IMG/VR virus record: IMGVR_UViG_3300041402_000484
Span: 1 to 31,079 of that record
Length of the DNA: 31,079 nucleotides
Reading direction: 5' to 3' (one strand)
Source: a virus
Shown here: piece by piece, positions 23,020-30,181 of the stretch
Layout: every line of letters starts with the position of its first letter
Numbering within the stretch: the stretch's first letter is position 1
Notes under the pieces: generated by a model
Seen by the model: only the letters and a program-made list of their open reading frames with translations
Databases searched by the model: none
What the model was told of the DNA's origin: nothing
Program-made: the position numbers and the translations under genes

Positions 23020-24648
23020 CTAACTCATGTATGTACCTACTATATCAACAAATGGATCATCAATCTCCCCTTCGATAATTCTCTTTCGTACATCATCTAA
23101 AATTTTCTGATTCCTAAATGGAACAGCACTATCCCTATAATTAAGATTCATTATAGCTTCTAGGGAACTTTCCTGTACTCCTGGCATATCAATCATCATT
23201 GGTGGATCATATTTACGAACGTAATATGCACACGCAGCAGCGAGTGATAAGTCATCATTACAACCACTATCGGCCTCGACTCTGCCACTTGGTTTACTTA
23301 TCAAACCAATCAACTCAAGGATCAATCTTTTTGATTTGATACACTCAGGAAATTCACTTATGTAAGAATAAAGAGAATCAATCATTAGTGGCCTTGTCCT
23401 TGAGTTTGTATTCAAACCAGGTACAATTTGATCCTTCCCTTTTTTCTCTTTGTACATCATCATCGAGAGGTCAGTATTATTAATTGCTTCAGCAACCTGA
23501 TTTCCATATGAATTGTTTTCAATAACTATGCAACCAGGATATTGAATACCGGCCATTTTAACAACTTCTGTAAAGTCAGTTACTGAACATTTTCCTTGAA
23601 ATTCCCAAACCTGTTCAAGAGTTTCATAGTCAAATACTTCAACAGCTGATTTATCACTGCCAAACTCAGGAGCAGTATCAACTCCTGCAATATAAAATCT
23701 TCCGGGAATTGGGTCTGAAAACTTCCATATCTCTCCATTGTATAACTTCATAATGTTAATTGGTTCAACCTTTATATCCTGCAGATTCTCAATTATATCA
23801 GCATCAAAGAATGAACCTGTCGACGCAATGAACTTAAGTTCCAGCTCCTGTTGAATTTTTCTCTTATCGTGGCCCCAAAGTTCACACTGGGTTTTATACC
23901 AGTCTGGATCAGCTGCCAACTGTGGTATATCCCCCCAGTGAATCTGTACTGGTTTAAAAATATCATCTTTACTAACAGCTCTTTGATACCGCTCGTAAAA
24001 CCACTTACCAACTCCTTGAGTCTTATTTGGAGTAGAAAGTATTACAGTACCAAAGGGGACCTTCTTCTCCCTCGCATTTTTCTGATTCGTCGATAACGCC
24101 GGAACCATGCCAGTCCACGCGTCGTCGATAAATTTAATAAATGCTGCTTCATCAATAACGAGGAAAGTGACGGATTTACCACGTAAAGTCTTCTCAGGAG
24201 CATTCGGGGCAACCGGCGATGCGAAACATTTACAGCCATTACTTAGTATGAATGTCCTTTCTGTTCTTTTAGTAAACTTAGGAGCCATCCATCTGGGCAA
24301 CTTATCAATCATGCTCATAATGTGACGAGCGAAATCAGTTGCCTCAGGTGCATCTTTTGAGATGATTCCAATGACTACGTTCTTATAAAATACTACTAAC
24401 CAACATATCAATGCTTGAATTATAGTTGAAATTCCTATCTGTCTAGATTTTAGAACGAAAATGAAATGTTTCCGGATAATTTCCTTTATCAGTTTTTCTT
24501 GCGCGTTGTAGGGAATAAGAGGTACATCTCCCCCAGGCAATTCAATCTTTACATACTTTTTGCAGAAGTAGATAAAATCTTTTTTGCACTTTAAGTACTC
24601 GGAGACATACTTCTGAGCGTGGTCTTCGAGTTTCTGTGGATCTATCAT
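23020..24648 (-). CDS. terL: Terminase large subunit (T4 gp17-like ATPase-nuclease), 542 aa
   Basis: The packaging motor subunit. The ATPase domain has a Walker A variant LKSRQIGIST (66-75), Walker B VTFLVIDEAAF with Asp166-Glu167, and coupling motif VILSTPNKT (202-210). The nuclease domain has AGVDTAPEFGSD (Asp324), CIVIENNSYGN (Glu377) and CNDDLSLAAACAYYV (Asp465/466), the three acidic positions expected of an RNase H-like fold. T4 gp17 is 610 residues, so this is complete. AAGGAGAATAG is ahead of the ATG. No small subunit is recognised next to it. Its direction is opposite to the main baseplate string. Confidence 0.95.
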   Translation of the reverse strand: MIDPQKLEDHAQKYVSEYLKCKKDFIYFCKKYVKIELPGGDVPLIPYNAQEKLIKEIIRKHFIFVLKSRQIGISTIIQALICWLVVFYKNVVIGIISKDAPEATDFARHIMSMIDKLPRWMAPKFTKRTERTFILSNGCKCFASPVAPNAPEKTLRGKSVTFLVIDEAAFIKFIDDAWTGMVPALSTNQKNAREKKVPFGTVILSTPNKTQGVGKWFYERYQRAVSKDDIFKPVQIHWGDIPQLAADPDWYKTQCELWGHDKRKIQQELELKFIASTGSFFDADIIENLQDIKVEPINIMKLYNGEIWKFSDPIPGRFYIAGVDTAPEFGSDKSAVEVFDYETLEQVWEFQGKCSVTDFTEVVKMAGIQYPGCIVIENNSYGNQVAEAINNTDLSMMMYKEKKGKDQIVPGLNTNSRTRPLMIDSLYSYISEFPECIKSKRLILELIGLISKPSGRVEADSGCNDDLSLAAACAYYVRKYDPPMMIDMPGVQESSLEAIMNLNYRDSAVPFRNQKILDDVRKRIIEGEIDDPFVDIVGTYMS

Positions 24649-24943
24649 CTATTCTCCTTAACGTAGTCGCATCCTACCTTTTTTATTTGTTCTCATTTTT
24701 GGGATGAGAAAACTTGCTATATATATTACTTACTAGTAGAGGATTGTTGTAGTTTTTTTAGTTCGGCCAAACCTTAACAGTTCTCCTCGTTGGTCATAAT
24801 CCTCGCCCAACGAGGAGAAAAAAAAGAAAGAAGGAAAGGAGGTTGTGTAGGTAGAAGCAGAGATTGATTATTTTTTTATTTAGAGGATGTTACCTGAAAG
24901 GGGGTTTGAAAAAACCTGGAAGAAGAAGAGAGAGGAAGACTGA
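24649..24943. other. 295-base intergenic region with a 13-bp hairpin
   Basis: This gap lies between two outward-facing genes: terminase leftward and the small zinc-ribbon gene rightward, so it should hold promoters for both. A perfect 13-base-pair hairpin (24781-24793 with 24807-24819, loop of 13) is followed on the plus strand by a long purine tract that includes AAGGAAAGGAGG (24831-24842). The T-runs are on the wrong side for a terminator in either direction. TATATATATT is at 24718-24727. The AGGAGG has no convincing open frame directly after it. Confidence 0.45.
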
Positions 24944-25213
24944 ATGAACTTGGCAAGGAAACTGGGGTCTGCTTATGACAAAGGATTTACCATCAGTGGA
25001 AGGAATGCACATAATCCCGTATTGGAACTCGAAAACTTTGTTTACGAGGAATCAGTGCCCTGCCCTGTTTGTGACAGAGGTATCATCGTGATGCCGCCGA
25101 GTACAGAAAAACACACTCTTCCCCTTGAGGGACTATACTGCATGTTGTGTGGCCAACAGTACGAGGTCGCTAGTGTCAACCACATCCACAAAAGAAGGAG
25201 GTGGAAATGTTGA
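24944..25213 (+). CDS. Small zinc-ribbon protein on the opposed strand, 89 aa
   Basis: The ATG at 24944 has AGAGGAAGACTGA upstream. Two pairs of Cys, CPVC (about residues 40-43) and CMLC (about 66-69), separated by 22 residues, form a zinc ribbon; the region between includes IIVMPPS and LPLEGLY. The C-terminus is basic (NHIHKRRRWKC). The layout (C-P-V-C, G-I-I, L-P-L-E-G-L-Y-C-x-x-C-G) is like that of the zinc-binding protein at 1242-1529. This gene and the next form a two-gene plus-strand island between leftward structural genes, with a terminator at 25379-25416. Confidence 0.6.
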   Translation: MNLARKLGSAYDKGFTISGRNAHNPVLELENFVYEESVPCPVCDRGIIVMPPSTEKHTLPLEGLYCMLCGQQYEVASVNHIHKRRRWKC

Positions 25214-25356
25214 GTGTCTTGAAAGGAGAACTCAGCAGTATAGGTAAACACGGCGAGGAATCGCCCGACGAAGACTCAAACATAGTTAATAGAAAGGTGG
25301 TGGTAAAAGTATTGCCCATATATTTTAGTTTTACGAGGATGTTATTTTCTTTGTAA
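25207..25356 (+). CDS. Small protein of 49 aa with a strong ribosome site
   Basis: A short frame starts at ATG 25207, seven bases before the end of the zinc-ribbon gene (overlapping its stop), with AAGAAGGAGGTGGAA directly upstream, one of the best ribosome sites in the window. The product begins MLSVLKGELSSIGKHGEESP, has a charged middle and a hydrophobic end (VLPIYFSF, then RMLFSL). It ends with TAA at 25356, shortly before the terminator. No family is recognised. The ribosome site and coupling argue that it is real despite its length. Confidence 0.5.
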   Translation: MLSVLKGELSSIGKHGEESPDEDSNIVNRKVVVKVLPIYFSFTRMLFSL

Positions 25357-25378
25357 TAAAGTTATGTTTTCCCATATG

Positions 25379-25416
25379 GGTGTGGGGGCTGTAAGCCTCC
25401 TAACACCATTCTTTTT
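25379..25416 (+). terminator. Rho-independent terminator of the plus-strand island
   Basis: GGTGT (25379-25383) pairs with ACACC (25403-25407), and GGGGGCT (25384-25390) pairs with AGCCTCC (25394-25400) with one G-U pair around a GTA loop; ATTCTTTTT follows. It stops plus-strand transcription just before the 3' end of the convergent gp27-like gene. Confidence 0.75.
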
Positions 25417-25420
25417 GTAT

Positions 25421-26653
25421 CTACAGAGTTGGATTAGTTCTCATTAATCGAATAGTTGCTACTGCCTGCCATTCACCTTCTCTGTTAAAACTCAAGTCAG
25501 AAGATCTAAGTATATAATTTCCACTTGCGTCAATATTTTCTGATACTTTGACATTCAAGTTTACAGGCTGACCAACATCTACTAGATTTAAAATACGGAG
25601 ATTTCTCTCTAAAGAAAATCTAAGAGTAGAGAGATTTCTAATTGGTCGAGTAGCACTTGAGATCGCAAATGTATTGTCAGTATCATAACCAGTATGGTCT
25701 ACATGGAACCTGGATCTAGATAATATGGGACTGTGAAATATTTGAGTGCCTCTCTTAGATATTAAACCATAATCCTTACATACCTCTTCTAAGTCCAAGT
25801 TGACAGTGTTATATAAAGTATCTCTAGGTTTTACAATGTAGTTTATATGCCTGGCCTCACTAGCAAACCTAGTATTAGCTGCATAATCGCTTCGCATAAG
25901 TTCATAAGTATAGAAGCGTTTCCCATCATTACATTCCTCAATCACCTTACTATTATCATCTCCAGAAACAAGTTGGTACACTATAAATACGTTAGCCTTA
26001 TTCATTCTTTTATTTAAGTTATAAATATATAATCTATCCCCTCTAAAATTCCAACCCATTGTTCCTTTATAAAATCCGAATGTGTAATCCAAATATTCAA
26101 TAGCTCTATTCAAACTCACTGGGGGAATAATTACTTGATCAATAGGTTCAGTGTTTAAGTTCTCTTGATCAATCTCTAAAGATGAAAATGTTTCTTTAGT
26201 TAAATCTTCCATTATCTCCTGTAGCGTTTTTGCATAGTAAATATTATTTACAAGACCTGATAACGAAAACATCTCTTTCTCTGGAATAGTCATTATACTA
26301 AAGTTAGTTCTATCTGGCTGATCGGTTTGGGAGGTTGATCGCTGTAAGGGAAGGGTAAAACCAGACTTAAAATGTACAAGGGTATAGTCTATCTGCTCCT
26401 TTGGGAGCTCAGGCTGTGTCTGACCGAGATAACGTATACTCATCTTAATTGGATCTTGTCCATAAATGTAATCTAAAATTATATCTCTCGGGTCGAGAAA
26501 CATATCAATGGAAATCATTTGAAATGGTCGATCTAGCGAGTTGATGATACGAACTCTAGACACATCCATAGAGAAGTCTTTGTTCTTTATCCTCACCTGA
26601 ATATCATAACTTCTCGAAGGAACATATGGTCTTTTACCCGGTTCATCTGGCAT
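25421..26653 (-). CDS. Baseplate hub protein, T4 gp27/gpD-like, 410 aa
   Basis: The sequence has the pattern of hub proteins related to T4 gp27, phage P2 gpD and the VgrG N-terminus: beta-rich start with mention of basic strands (SYDIQVRIKNKDFSMDV), a central segment LVNNIYYAKTLQEIMEDLTK, IPPVSLNRAIEYLDYTFGFY followed by GTMGWNFRGDRLYIYNL, and a long beta-rich C-terminus (VGQPVNLNVKV). The Y-K-G-x-x-G-W-x-F-x-x-x-R-L-Y-I motif is typical of the domain that seats the spike. T4 gp27 is 391 residues. GGAGATCGAGT precedes the ATG. The central spike gene is not visible nearby. Confidence 0.65.
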   Translation of the reverse strand: MPDEPGKRPYVPSRSYDIQVRIKNKDFSMDVSRVRIINSLDRPFQMISIDMFLDPRDIILDYIYGQDPIKMSIRYLGQTQPELPKEQIDYTLVHFKSGFTLPLQRSTSQTDQPDRTNFSIMTIPEKEMFSLSGLVNNIYYAKTLQEIMEDLTKETFSSLEIDQENLNTEPIDQVIIPPVSLNRAIEYLDYTFGFYKGTMGWNFRGDRLYIYNLNKRMNKANVFIVYQLVSGDDNSKVIEECNDGKRFYTYELMRSDYAANTRFASEARHINYIVKPRDTLYNTVNLDLEEVCKDYGLISKRGTQIFHSPILSRSRFHVDHTGYDTDNTFAISSATRPIRNLSTLRFSLERNLRILNLVDVGQPVNLNVKVSENIDASGNYILRSSDLSFNREGEWQAVATIRLMRTNPTL

Positions 26654-26707
26654 ACTCGATCTCCATGATATTTTTTAAATTTGTTCCGGCAGAAAGACAA
26701 AAAAATA

Positions 26708-26736
26708 GACCTGGCGTAAACCAGGCCATTTTTTTT
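26708..26736. terminator. Bidirectional-looking rho-independent terminator
   Basis: GACCTGG (26708-26714) and CCAGGCC (26721-26727) form a stem with a six-base loop. T8 follows on the plus strand (26729-26736) and a run of T follows on the minus strand (26706-26699). It mainly ends the transcript of the minus-strand DUF932-like gene, 10 bases downstream of its stop. The gp27-like gene that follows therefore needs read-through or its own promoter. Confidence 0.85.
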
Positions 26737-26746
26737 GGATTTGTAA

Positions 26747-27643
26747 CTATGCTGCTTGTCTAGCTGCTTCTAATGTGGCAACTGCTTCAAACATTTGTGA
26801 AGGAATAGTTAAAACACTTTCAGCCACATCCTCCATTAGTATCCTTGCGTTCAGGTTTTTCTCAATGGAGCTAAACCTACAAATGGAGTGAAACAGATTC
26901 CAGGAAGTGATATTGTCTGCACCAATCTCTTCTAGGTACATGGAAAGAGAATTCCTACGTCTCTTGCCAACTGAGTTTTCAATTACGTCAAGAACAGCAA
27001 GCATATTTTCCTCAGAGACTCTTTGGTTGAAGTTTTCCTCAATAAGACTGATAATGTTCTGAGAAAAAATGTCAATATATGCTCCAACAGCAGTTGACAT
27101 TCTTGACCTAGAATGCTGATAGTGAACTTGTCTCATTTGGCCAAATGTTTGAAATCCGAAACCGACGCGCGGGTTGCCTTCAGACTCACTGATAGAAATA
27201 CCAAATGTGATTCGAACAGCCCTTGAACCATTATAGCTATTCGTGACGATGATGTTTGGATATATGTCTCCTACTTCCGGGTGATTTGTAACATTCTGAA
27301 TCAACATCTCATTGAGCATCATCGTATAGAACTCATTCATAAATGTATGCTCAGTGAAGATTGGTGATCCCACCTCAGAAATTGAATCTCTAATTGAACT
27401 GAGGACGGCATCATTTCCAACAAATTGATACCCATCTGATACATATCCAACGTATGCCCATTGCTCTGCATCCTCATTCTCGCGTGGGGTCCTGCGAGTA
27501 AACACTCCTAGCAATGGTACTGAAAAATTGGTATTTGTTTTGAGCTCTTGGTACATCACAGAACTATGACGATCAATGTACTGGTATACTCCCTCACTGT
27601 GAACAGTTAACCCCATGTCTAACGCTCGGTCCCTAAATGCCAT
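26747..27643 (-). CDS. DUF932-like phage/plasmid protein, 298 aa
   Basis: The central segments WAYVGYVSDGYQFVGNDAVL, VTNSYNGSRAVRITFGISI, the His-containing QVHYQHSRSRM, and the C-terminal ITSWNLFHSICRFSS are consistent, from memory, with the DUF932 group found on phages and plasmids, where the last part often reads T/N-S-W-x-x-x-x-A-x-T-R. Length (about 300) fits. Molecular function is not established. GAAGGAGGCAGA is ahead of the ATG, and a strong terminator follows the stop. It follows the PD-(D/E)XK-like gene after a 15-bp perfect hairpin. Confidence 0.55.
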   Translation of the reverse strand: MAFRDRALDMGLTVHSEGVYQYIDRHSSVMYQELKTNTNFSVPLLGVFTRRTPRENEDAEQWAYVGYVSDGYQFVGNDAVLSSIRDSISEVGSPIFTEHTFMNEFYTMMLNEMLIQNVTNHPEVGDIYPNIIVTNSYNGSRAVRITFGISISESEGNPRVGFGFQTFGQMRQVHYQHSRSRMSTAVGAYIDIFSQNIISLIEENFNQRVSEENMLAVLDVIENSVGKRRRNSLSMYLEEIGADNITSWNLFHSICRFSSIEKNLNARILMEDVAESVLTIPSQMFEAVATLEAARQAA

Positions 27644-27661
27644 TCTGCCTCCTTCTGCTAA

Positions 27662-27694
27662 GCATAGACCATCCTAGATTAGGATGGTCTATGC
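27662..27694. repeat. Perfect 15-bp inverted repeat with 3-base loop
   Basis: GCATAGACCATCCTA (27662-27676) pairs with TAGGATGGTCTATGC (27680-27694). It lies between two minus-strand genes, after the stop of the 27698-28627 gene and before the ribosome site of the DUF932-like gene. No T-run follows on the minus strand, so it is not a standard terminator. It may be an RNA-processing or stability stem, or a protein-binding site. Confidence 0.85.
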
Positions 27695-27697
27695 AGT

Positions 27698-28627
27698 TTA
27701 AAAAATATTTTGTATAATGGGATCTACAATATTATAAAGGTCCAGAAAGTTTTTCTGAAGTTCAGAAATTACCTGCCCCCATTTCTCTGGATTACGAACT
27801 CCTCCCGTTTTACAGTCATAAGTAATTCCTCTCTCTTGAACACCGCCCTCTCTCCAATTTAAACTTCCATTAAATGTACTTTCTATTATATCTTTATGTT
27901 CTTTTAATTCTTCGTATCTTCTAAAATTTAATTCTCCATCCTTCTTATGAATAAACCATATACCAGCATGGCAAAGAGTTTTTGTTACAGCAATTTGATA
28001 TGCCATACCTATTTTAATATATTTTTTAAGATATATAGTACTTGGATCACAATCACTAAATAAGGAATTCTCTCCATCTATTGAGTTTTTAAATAGATAT
28101 AGAAATTTATGAGCCTCTTTATAATCCCTACTTTCTGTCCTCTGAAGTTCTCCCCTTTGTTTCTCTTCAATTGTAGGTCCAAATATTATGTTAAATTCTG
28201 GAGTAATTGATCCATTATCTTTTTCCTGTATAGTCAGCTGGCACACGTAGTAATTTCTGTGTGGTATGAAAGTATTTAACTCTTCAAGAACTTTAATAAA
28301 CTCTGGTCTAAATCTTTCGCACACCCATATTGAGCCTACAGCACCTTCAAGTGCGGGATAGGTGATAGCCTTACTATTATGATCATGGTCCATCAAACCA
28401 AACTGAGCTTCGAGTACCCACTTACCACCTTCTTCATCCATCATAAGTATGTCTTCCCAAAAAGCGCCAATAGGTTTTTCTCTATCAATTAAAGTAAATT
28501 GTCTACCAAAAGGGAGAGTTAAGTAATCAAGGCGGTTGCTAAGCCAGCGAGTAAAATTTCTCTCATTACCAAAAACCTTTTCAGCTTTGAGGTAACCAAC
28601 AACCTTATCAAATTGGACGTTTTTCAT
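27698..28627 (-). CDS. DUF4268-type PD-(D/E)XK-like protein, 309 aa
   Basis: The N-terminal part matches, from memory, the group of proteins with a nuclease-like fold and a C-terminal DUF4268: NFTRWLSNRLDYLTLPFGRQ, GAFWEDILMMDEEGGKWVLE (D59, E73), A-Q-F-G, DHDHNSKAITYPALEG, IWVCERFRPEF, and LEELNTFI. The usual text in the family is E-N-Q-L-x-x-T-D-H-x-H-L-G-x-x-L-T-Y; here the Q and D-H-x-H are retained. The catalytic D-E-x-Q pattern is kept, suggesting an active nuclease-like site. These proteins are frequent in defence islands. The start overlaps the previous stop (ATGA). Its purpose on a phage is unknown. Confidence 0.7.
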   Translation of the reverse strand: MKNVQFDKVVGYLKAEKVFGNERNFTRWLSNRLDYLTLPFGRQFTLIDREKPIGAFWEDILMMDEEGGKWVLEAQFGLMDHDHNSKAITYPALEGAVGSIWVCERFRPEFIKVLEELNTFIPHRNYYVCQLTIQEKDNGSITPEFNIIFGPTIEEKQRGELQRTESRDYKEAHKFLYLFKNSIDGENSLFSDCDPSTIYLKKYIKIGMAYQIAVTKTLCHAGIWFIHKKDGELNFRRYEELKEHKDIIESTFNGSLNWREGGVQERGITYDCKTGGVRNPEKWGQVISELQKNFLDLYNIVDPIIQNIF

Positions 28628-29226
28628 AAAGTCTCAACCCTTTCTGCAAAAACGCGCATATATATCTCCCTTCCATCAAAACGAAACGTTGAGTCTATGT
28701 CAGTAACCTTAAACCTACCTTCCAACTCAAAATAATGTATCGCCCTCTCGGGAGTCCAGACACTAGCGTGTGGATCGTCTGGTTCATTAACAATTTCAGA
28801 AGTAAGGAGAATATCGTGAGCTTCCCAATTCGAATTTCTTAGATCTTCATCTATTAGCATCCTTGCTAGTACTTGATAGTTTGGGATGATACAATCAATC
28901 ATACCTCCCATTTCCATTATATTAGCAAGAAGGTAAATAAAGAAAGATAAATCTGCTCTACGAACATGCTCCATAAATCTGTAGACTACAACTCTATCAA
29001 ACCTCTTTGAGTACCTTTGAAGAAAGTCAAAGATGTCTGCATTACAATGAATATTTTGATATCCCGGCGTAGCTAACCACTCGTCGTGAATCTGTTCAAC
29101 CTCACTTATCTCCTTTCCGTGGTAGTACACCTTATCTACATTGATTAGCAAGAAATCTCTTTCAATCTTATCTAAGTCCAAAGGCAGAACTTTGCCCGCT
29201 GCCACATTCAGAATAGCCGTTTTCAT
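28624..29226 (-). CDS. Class I SAM-dependent methyltransferase-like protein, 200 aa
   Basis: I chose the ATG at 29226 (MKTAILNVAAGK), with GAGGAGGTGATGAGG upstream, over an extension to 29268 that overlaps the previous gene. The N-terminus A-I-L-N-V-A-A-G-K has the Gly-rich SAM loop pattern; LLINVDKVYY is the expected acidic strand end, NADIFDFL the next, FDRVVVYRFMEHV a motif IV-like region, and MEMGGMIDCIIPNYQVLARM resembles the post-motif strand. The catalytic type (DNA, RNA, protein or small molecule) is not visible. The stop overlaps the next gene by ATGA. I am fairly sure of the fold, not of the substrate. Confidence 0.6.
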   Translation of the reverse strand: MKTAILNVAAGKVLPLDLDKIERDFLLINVDKVYYHGKEISEVEQIHDEWLATPGYQNIHCNADIFDFLQRYSKRFDRVVVYRFMEHVRRADLSFFIYLLANIMEMGGMIDCIIPNYQVLARMLIDEDLRNSNWEAHDILLTSEIVNEPDDPHASVWTPERAIHYFELEGRFKVTDIDSTFRFDGREIYMRVFAERVETL

Positions 29227-29231
29227 CCTCA

Positions 29232-29483
29232 TCACCTCCTCGGCGGTTTCTGATCGCTCATCACACATTCATATTCCCCTTTCACTTTGTTATAGAAGCA
29301 TTCAGTACAATAGTGTGGTGTTCCCCTAAGGTCAAAGCATACTCTCAATTTCTTACCTTTGATCTTCTCATAATTCTTTCTATCTCTAGGGGTCATTATC
29401 TCTAACATCTCTTTTTCATCTGCTCCATTCATAAGGCAATTATACATTGCCCACACTGACATCTCGTGCGGTTCTATCCACAA
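29232..29483 (-). CDS. Small Cys- and Trp-containing protein, 83 aa
   Basis: The N-terminus W-I-E-P-H-E-M-S-V-W-A-M-Y-N-C resembles the starts of the next two genes upstream (WIDPDEMFKDIHRDC and WLTPKKISQWAYQRC), suggesting a common family: W-x-x-P-x-x-x-x-x-x-x-x-x-x-C. The middle is charged, and the C-terminus has CTECFY and a later Cys, a possible zinc site. There is no signal peptide. The gap to the previous stop is 18 bases, and a ribosome site of the GGAGG type lies ahead of the ATG (GAGGGTCAACC). Function is unknown. Confidence 0.6.
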   Translation of the reverse strand: MWIEPHEMSVWAMYNCLMNGADEKEMLEIMTPRDRKNYEKIKGKKLRVCFDLRGTPHYCTECFYNKVKGEYECVMSDQKPPRR

Positions 29484-29501
29484 TGGTTGACCCTCCTGTG
29501 C

Positions 29502-29801
29502 CTATAACATAGTACCCCGGTGACGTTTAATGTACTCATATACCCTCCACCAGTATGGGTCTTTTTTAATCTTCAGTCTAACAAAAGGTAGGTCTCTGAC
29601 TTCTGTGCAGTAATCACACGCGTTTGCAGGGTTCTCTATGTAACATGATAGGTATTGATATTTGATGGTGTCAGGGAACATTTTTGCCATACTAGAGCAG
29701 AAGGCCAGGATCAATTCCTCATCAGCCTTACCCCTCTTACAATCCCTATGTATATCTTTAAACATTTCGTCTGGATCTATCCAGGTTGGAGTTAACAACA
29801 T
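29502..29801 (-). CDS. Small Cys/Trp repeat-family protein, 99 aa
   Basis: This gene starts LLTPTWIDPDEMFKDIHRD and continues with helical, Cys-containing segments (IKYQYLSCYIENPANACDYC), ending WWRVYEYIKRHRGTML. The pattern of short helical repeats with W/Y-x-Y-C resembles the upstream gene. The ATG at 29801 overlaps the end of the 29792-30181 gene by 10 bases; GGAGG lies 12 bases ahead, rather far, so coupling is likely. No fold or function is recognised. Confidence 0.6.
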   Translation of the reverse strand: MLLTPTWIDPDEMFKDIHRDCKRGKADEELILAFCSSMAKMFPDTIKYQYLSCYIENPANACDYCTEVRDLPFVRLKIKKDPYWWRVYEYIKRHRGTML

Positions 29802-30181
29802 GAGCTGCTATAACCTCCATTATATACTGTGCCAGGGTCAGAGGCTGAAGTCATATAACGTGGAGACCACCTGGCATACAAAAGGATAACCGCATACACT
29901 TCTCTCCACTCATCATTGTTAAGAAGTTGTGGCATTGTCTCCAGAAATTTACAATATGGTCCCGCCCACATTGGTTCAGTAATTCTAATAGCAACCTCTG
30001 GTCTATTTGCAACAGTCTTACAATATAGGTATGCCCAATGGGGATCAGTTATCATATCTCTTATTTCTGGAGTATCTTCTCCATCAGCACATCTTTGATA
30101 TGCCCATTGAGAGATTTTCTTTGGAGTTAACCATTTAGCCCCCTCTATTTCTGTAGAGTACCTCTGTTTTAAATCCTTCAT
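29792..30181 (-). CDS. Protein with short helical W/Y-C repeats, 129 aa
   Basis: The start at ATG 30181 (MKDLKQRYS) has AGAGGAACACT upstream; a TTG at 30202 gives a longer frame but has no ribosome site. Two adjacent repeats are visible: ITDPHWAYLYCKTVANRPEV (44-63) and ITEPMWAGPYCKFLETMPQL (67-86). Such 20-23-residue repeats with D/E-P-x-W-A-x-x-Y-C suggest a solenoid of helical hairpins. The C-terminus is Ser/Gly/Tyr-rich, ending in two Cys. It overlaps the upstream gene by 47 bases. Phage proteins with similar repeats are known to me only as hypothetical. Confidence 0.65.
   Translation of the reverse strand: MKDLKQRYSTEIEGAKWLTPKKISQWAYQRCADGEDTPEIRDMITDPHWAYLYCKTVANRPEVAIRITEPMWAGPYCKFLETMPQLLNNDEWREVYAVILLYARWSPRYMTSASDPGTVYNGGYSSSCC

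Noticed and set aside
24781-24819. A terminator for the terminase or hub transcripts
   Set aside because: The stem is perfect, but T-runs precede rather than follow it in the minus direction, and A follows it in the plus direction.
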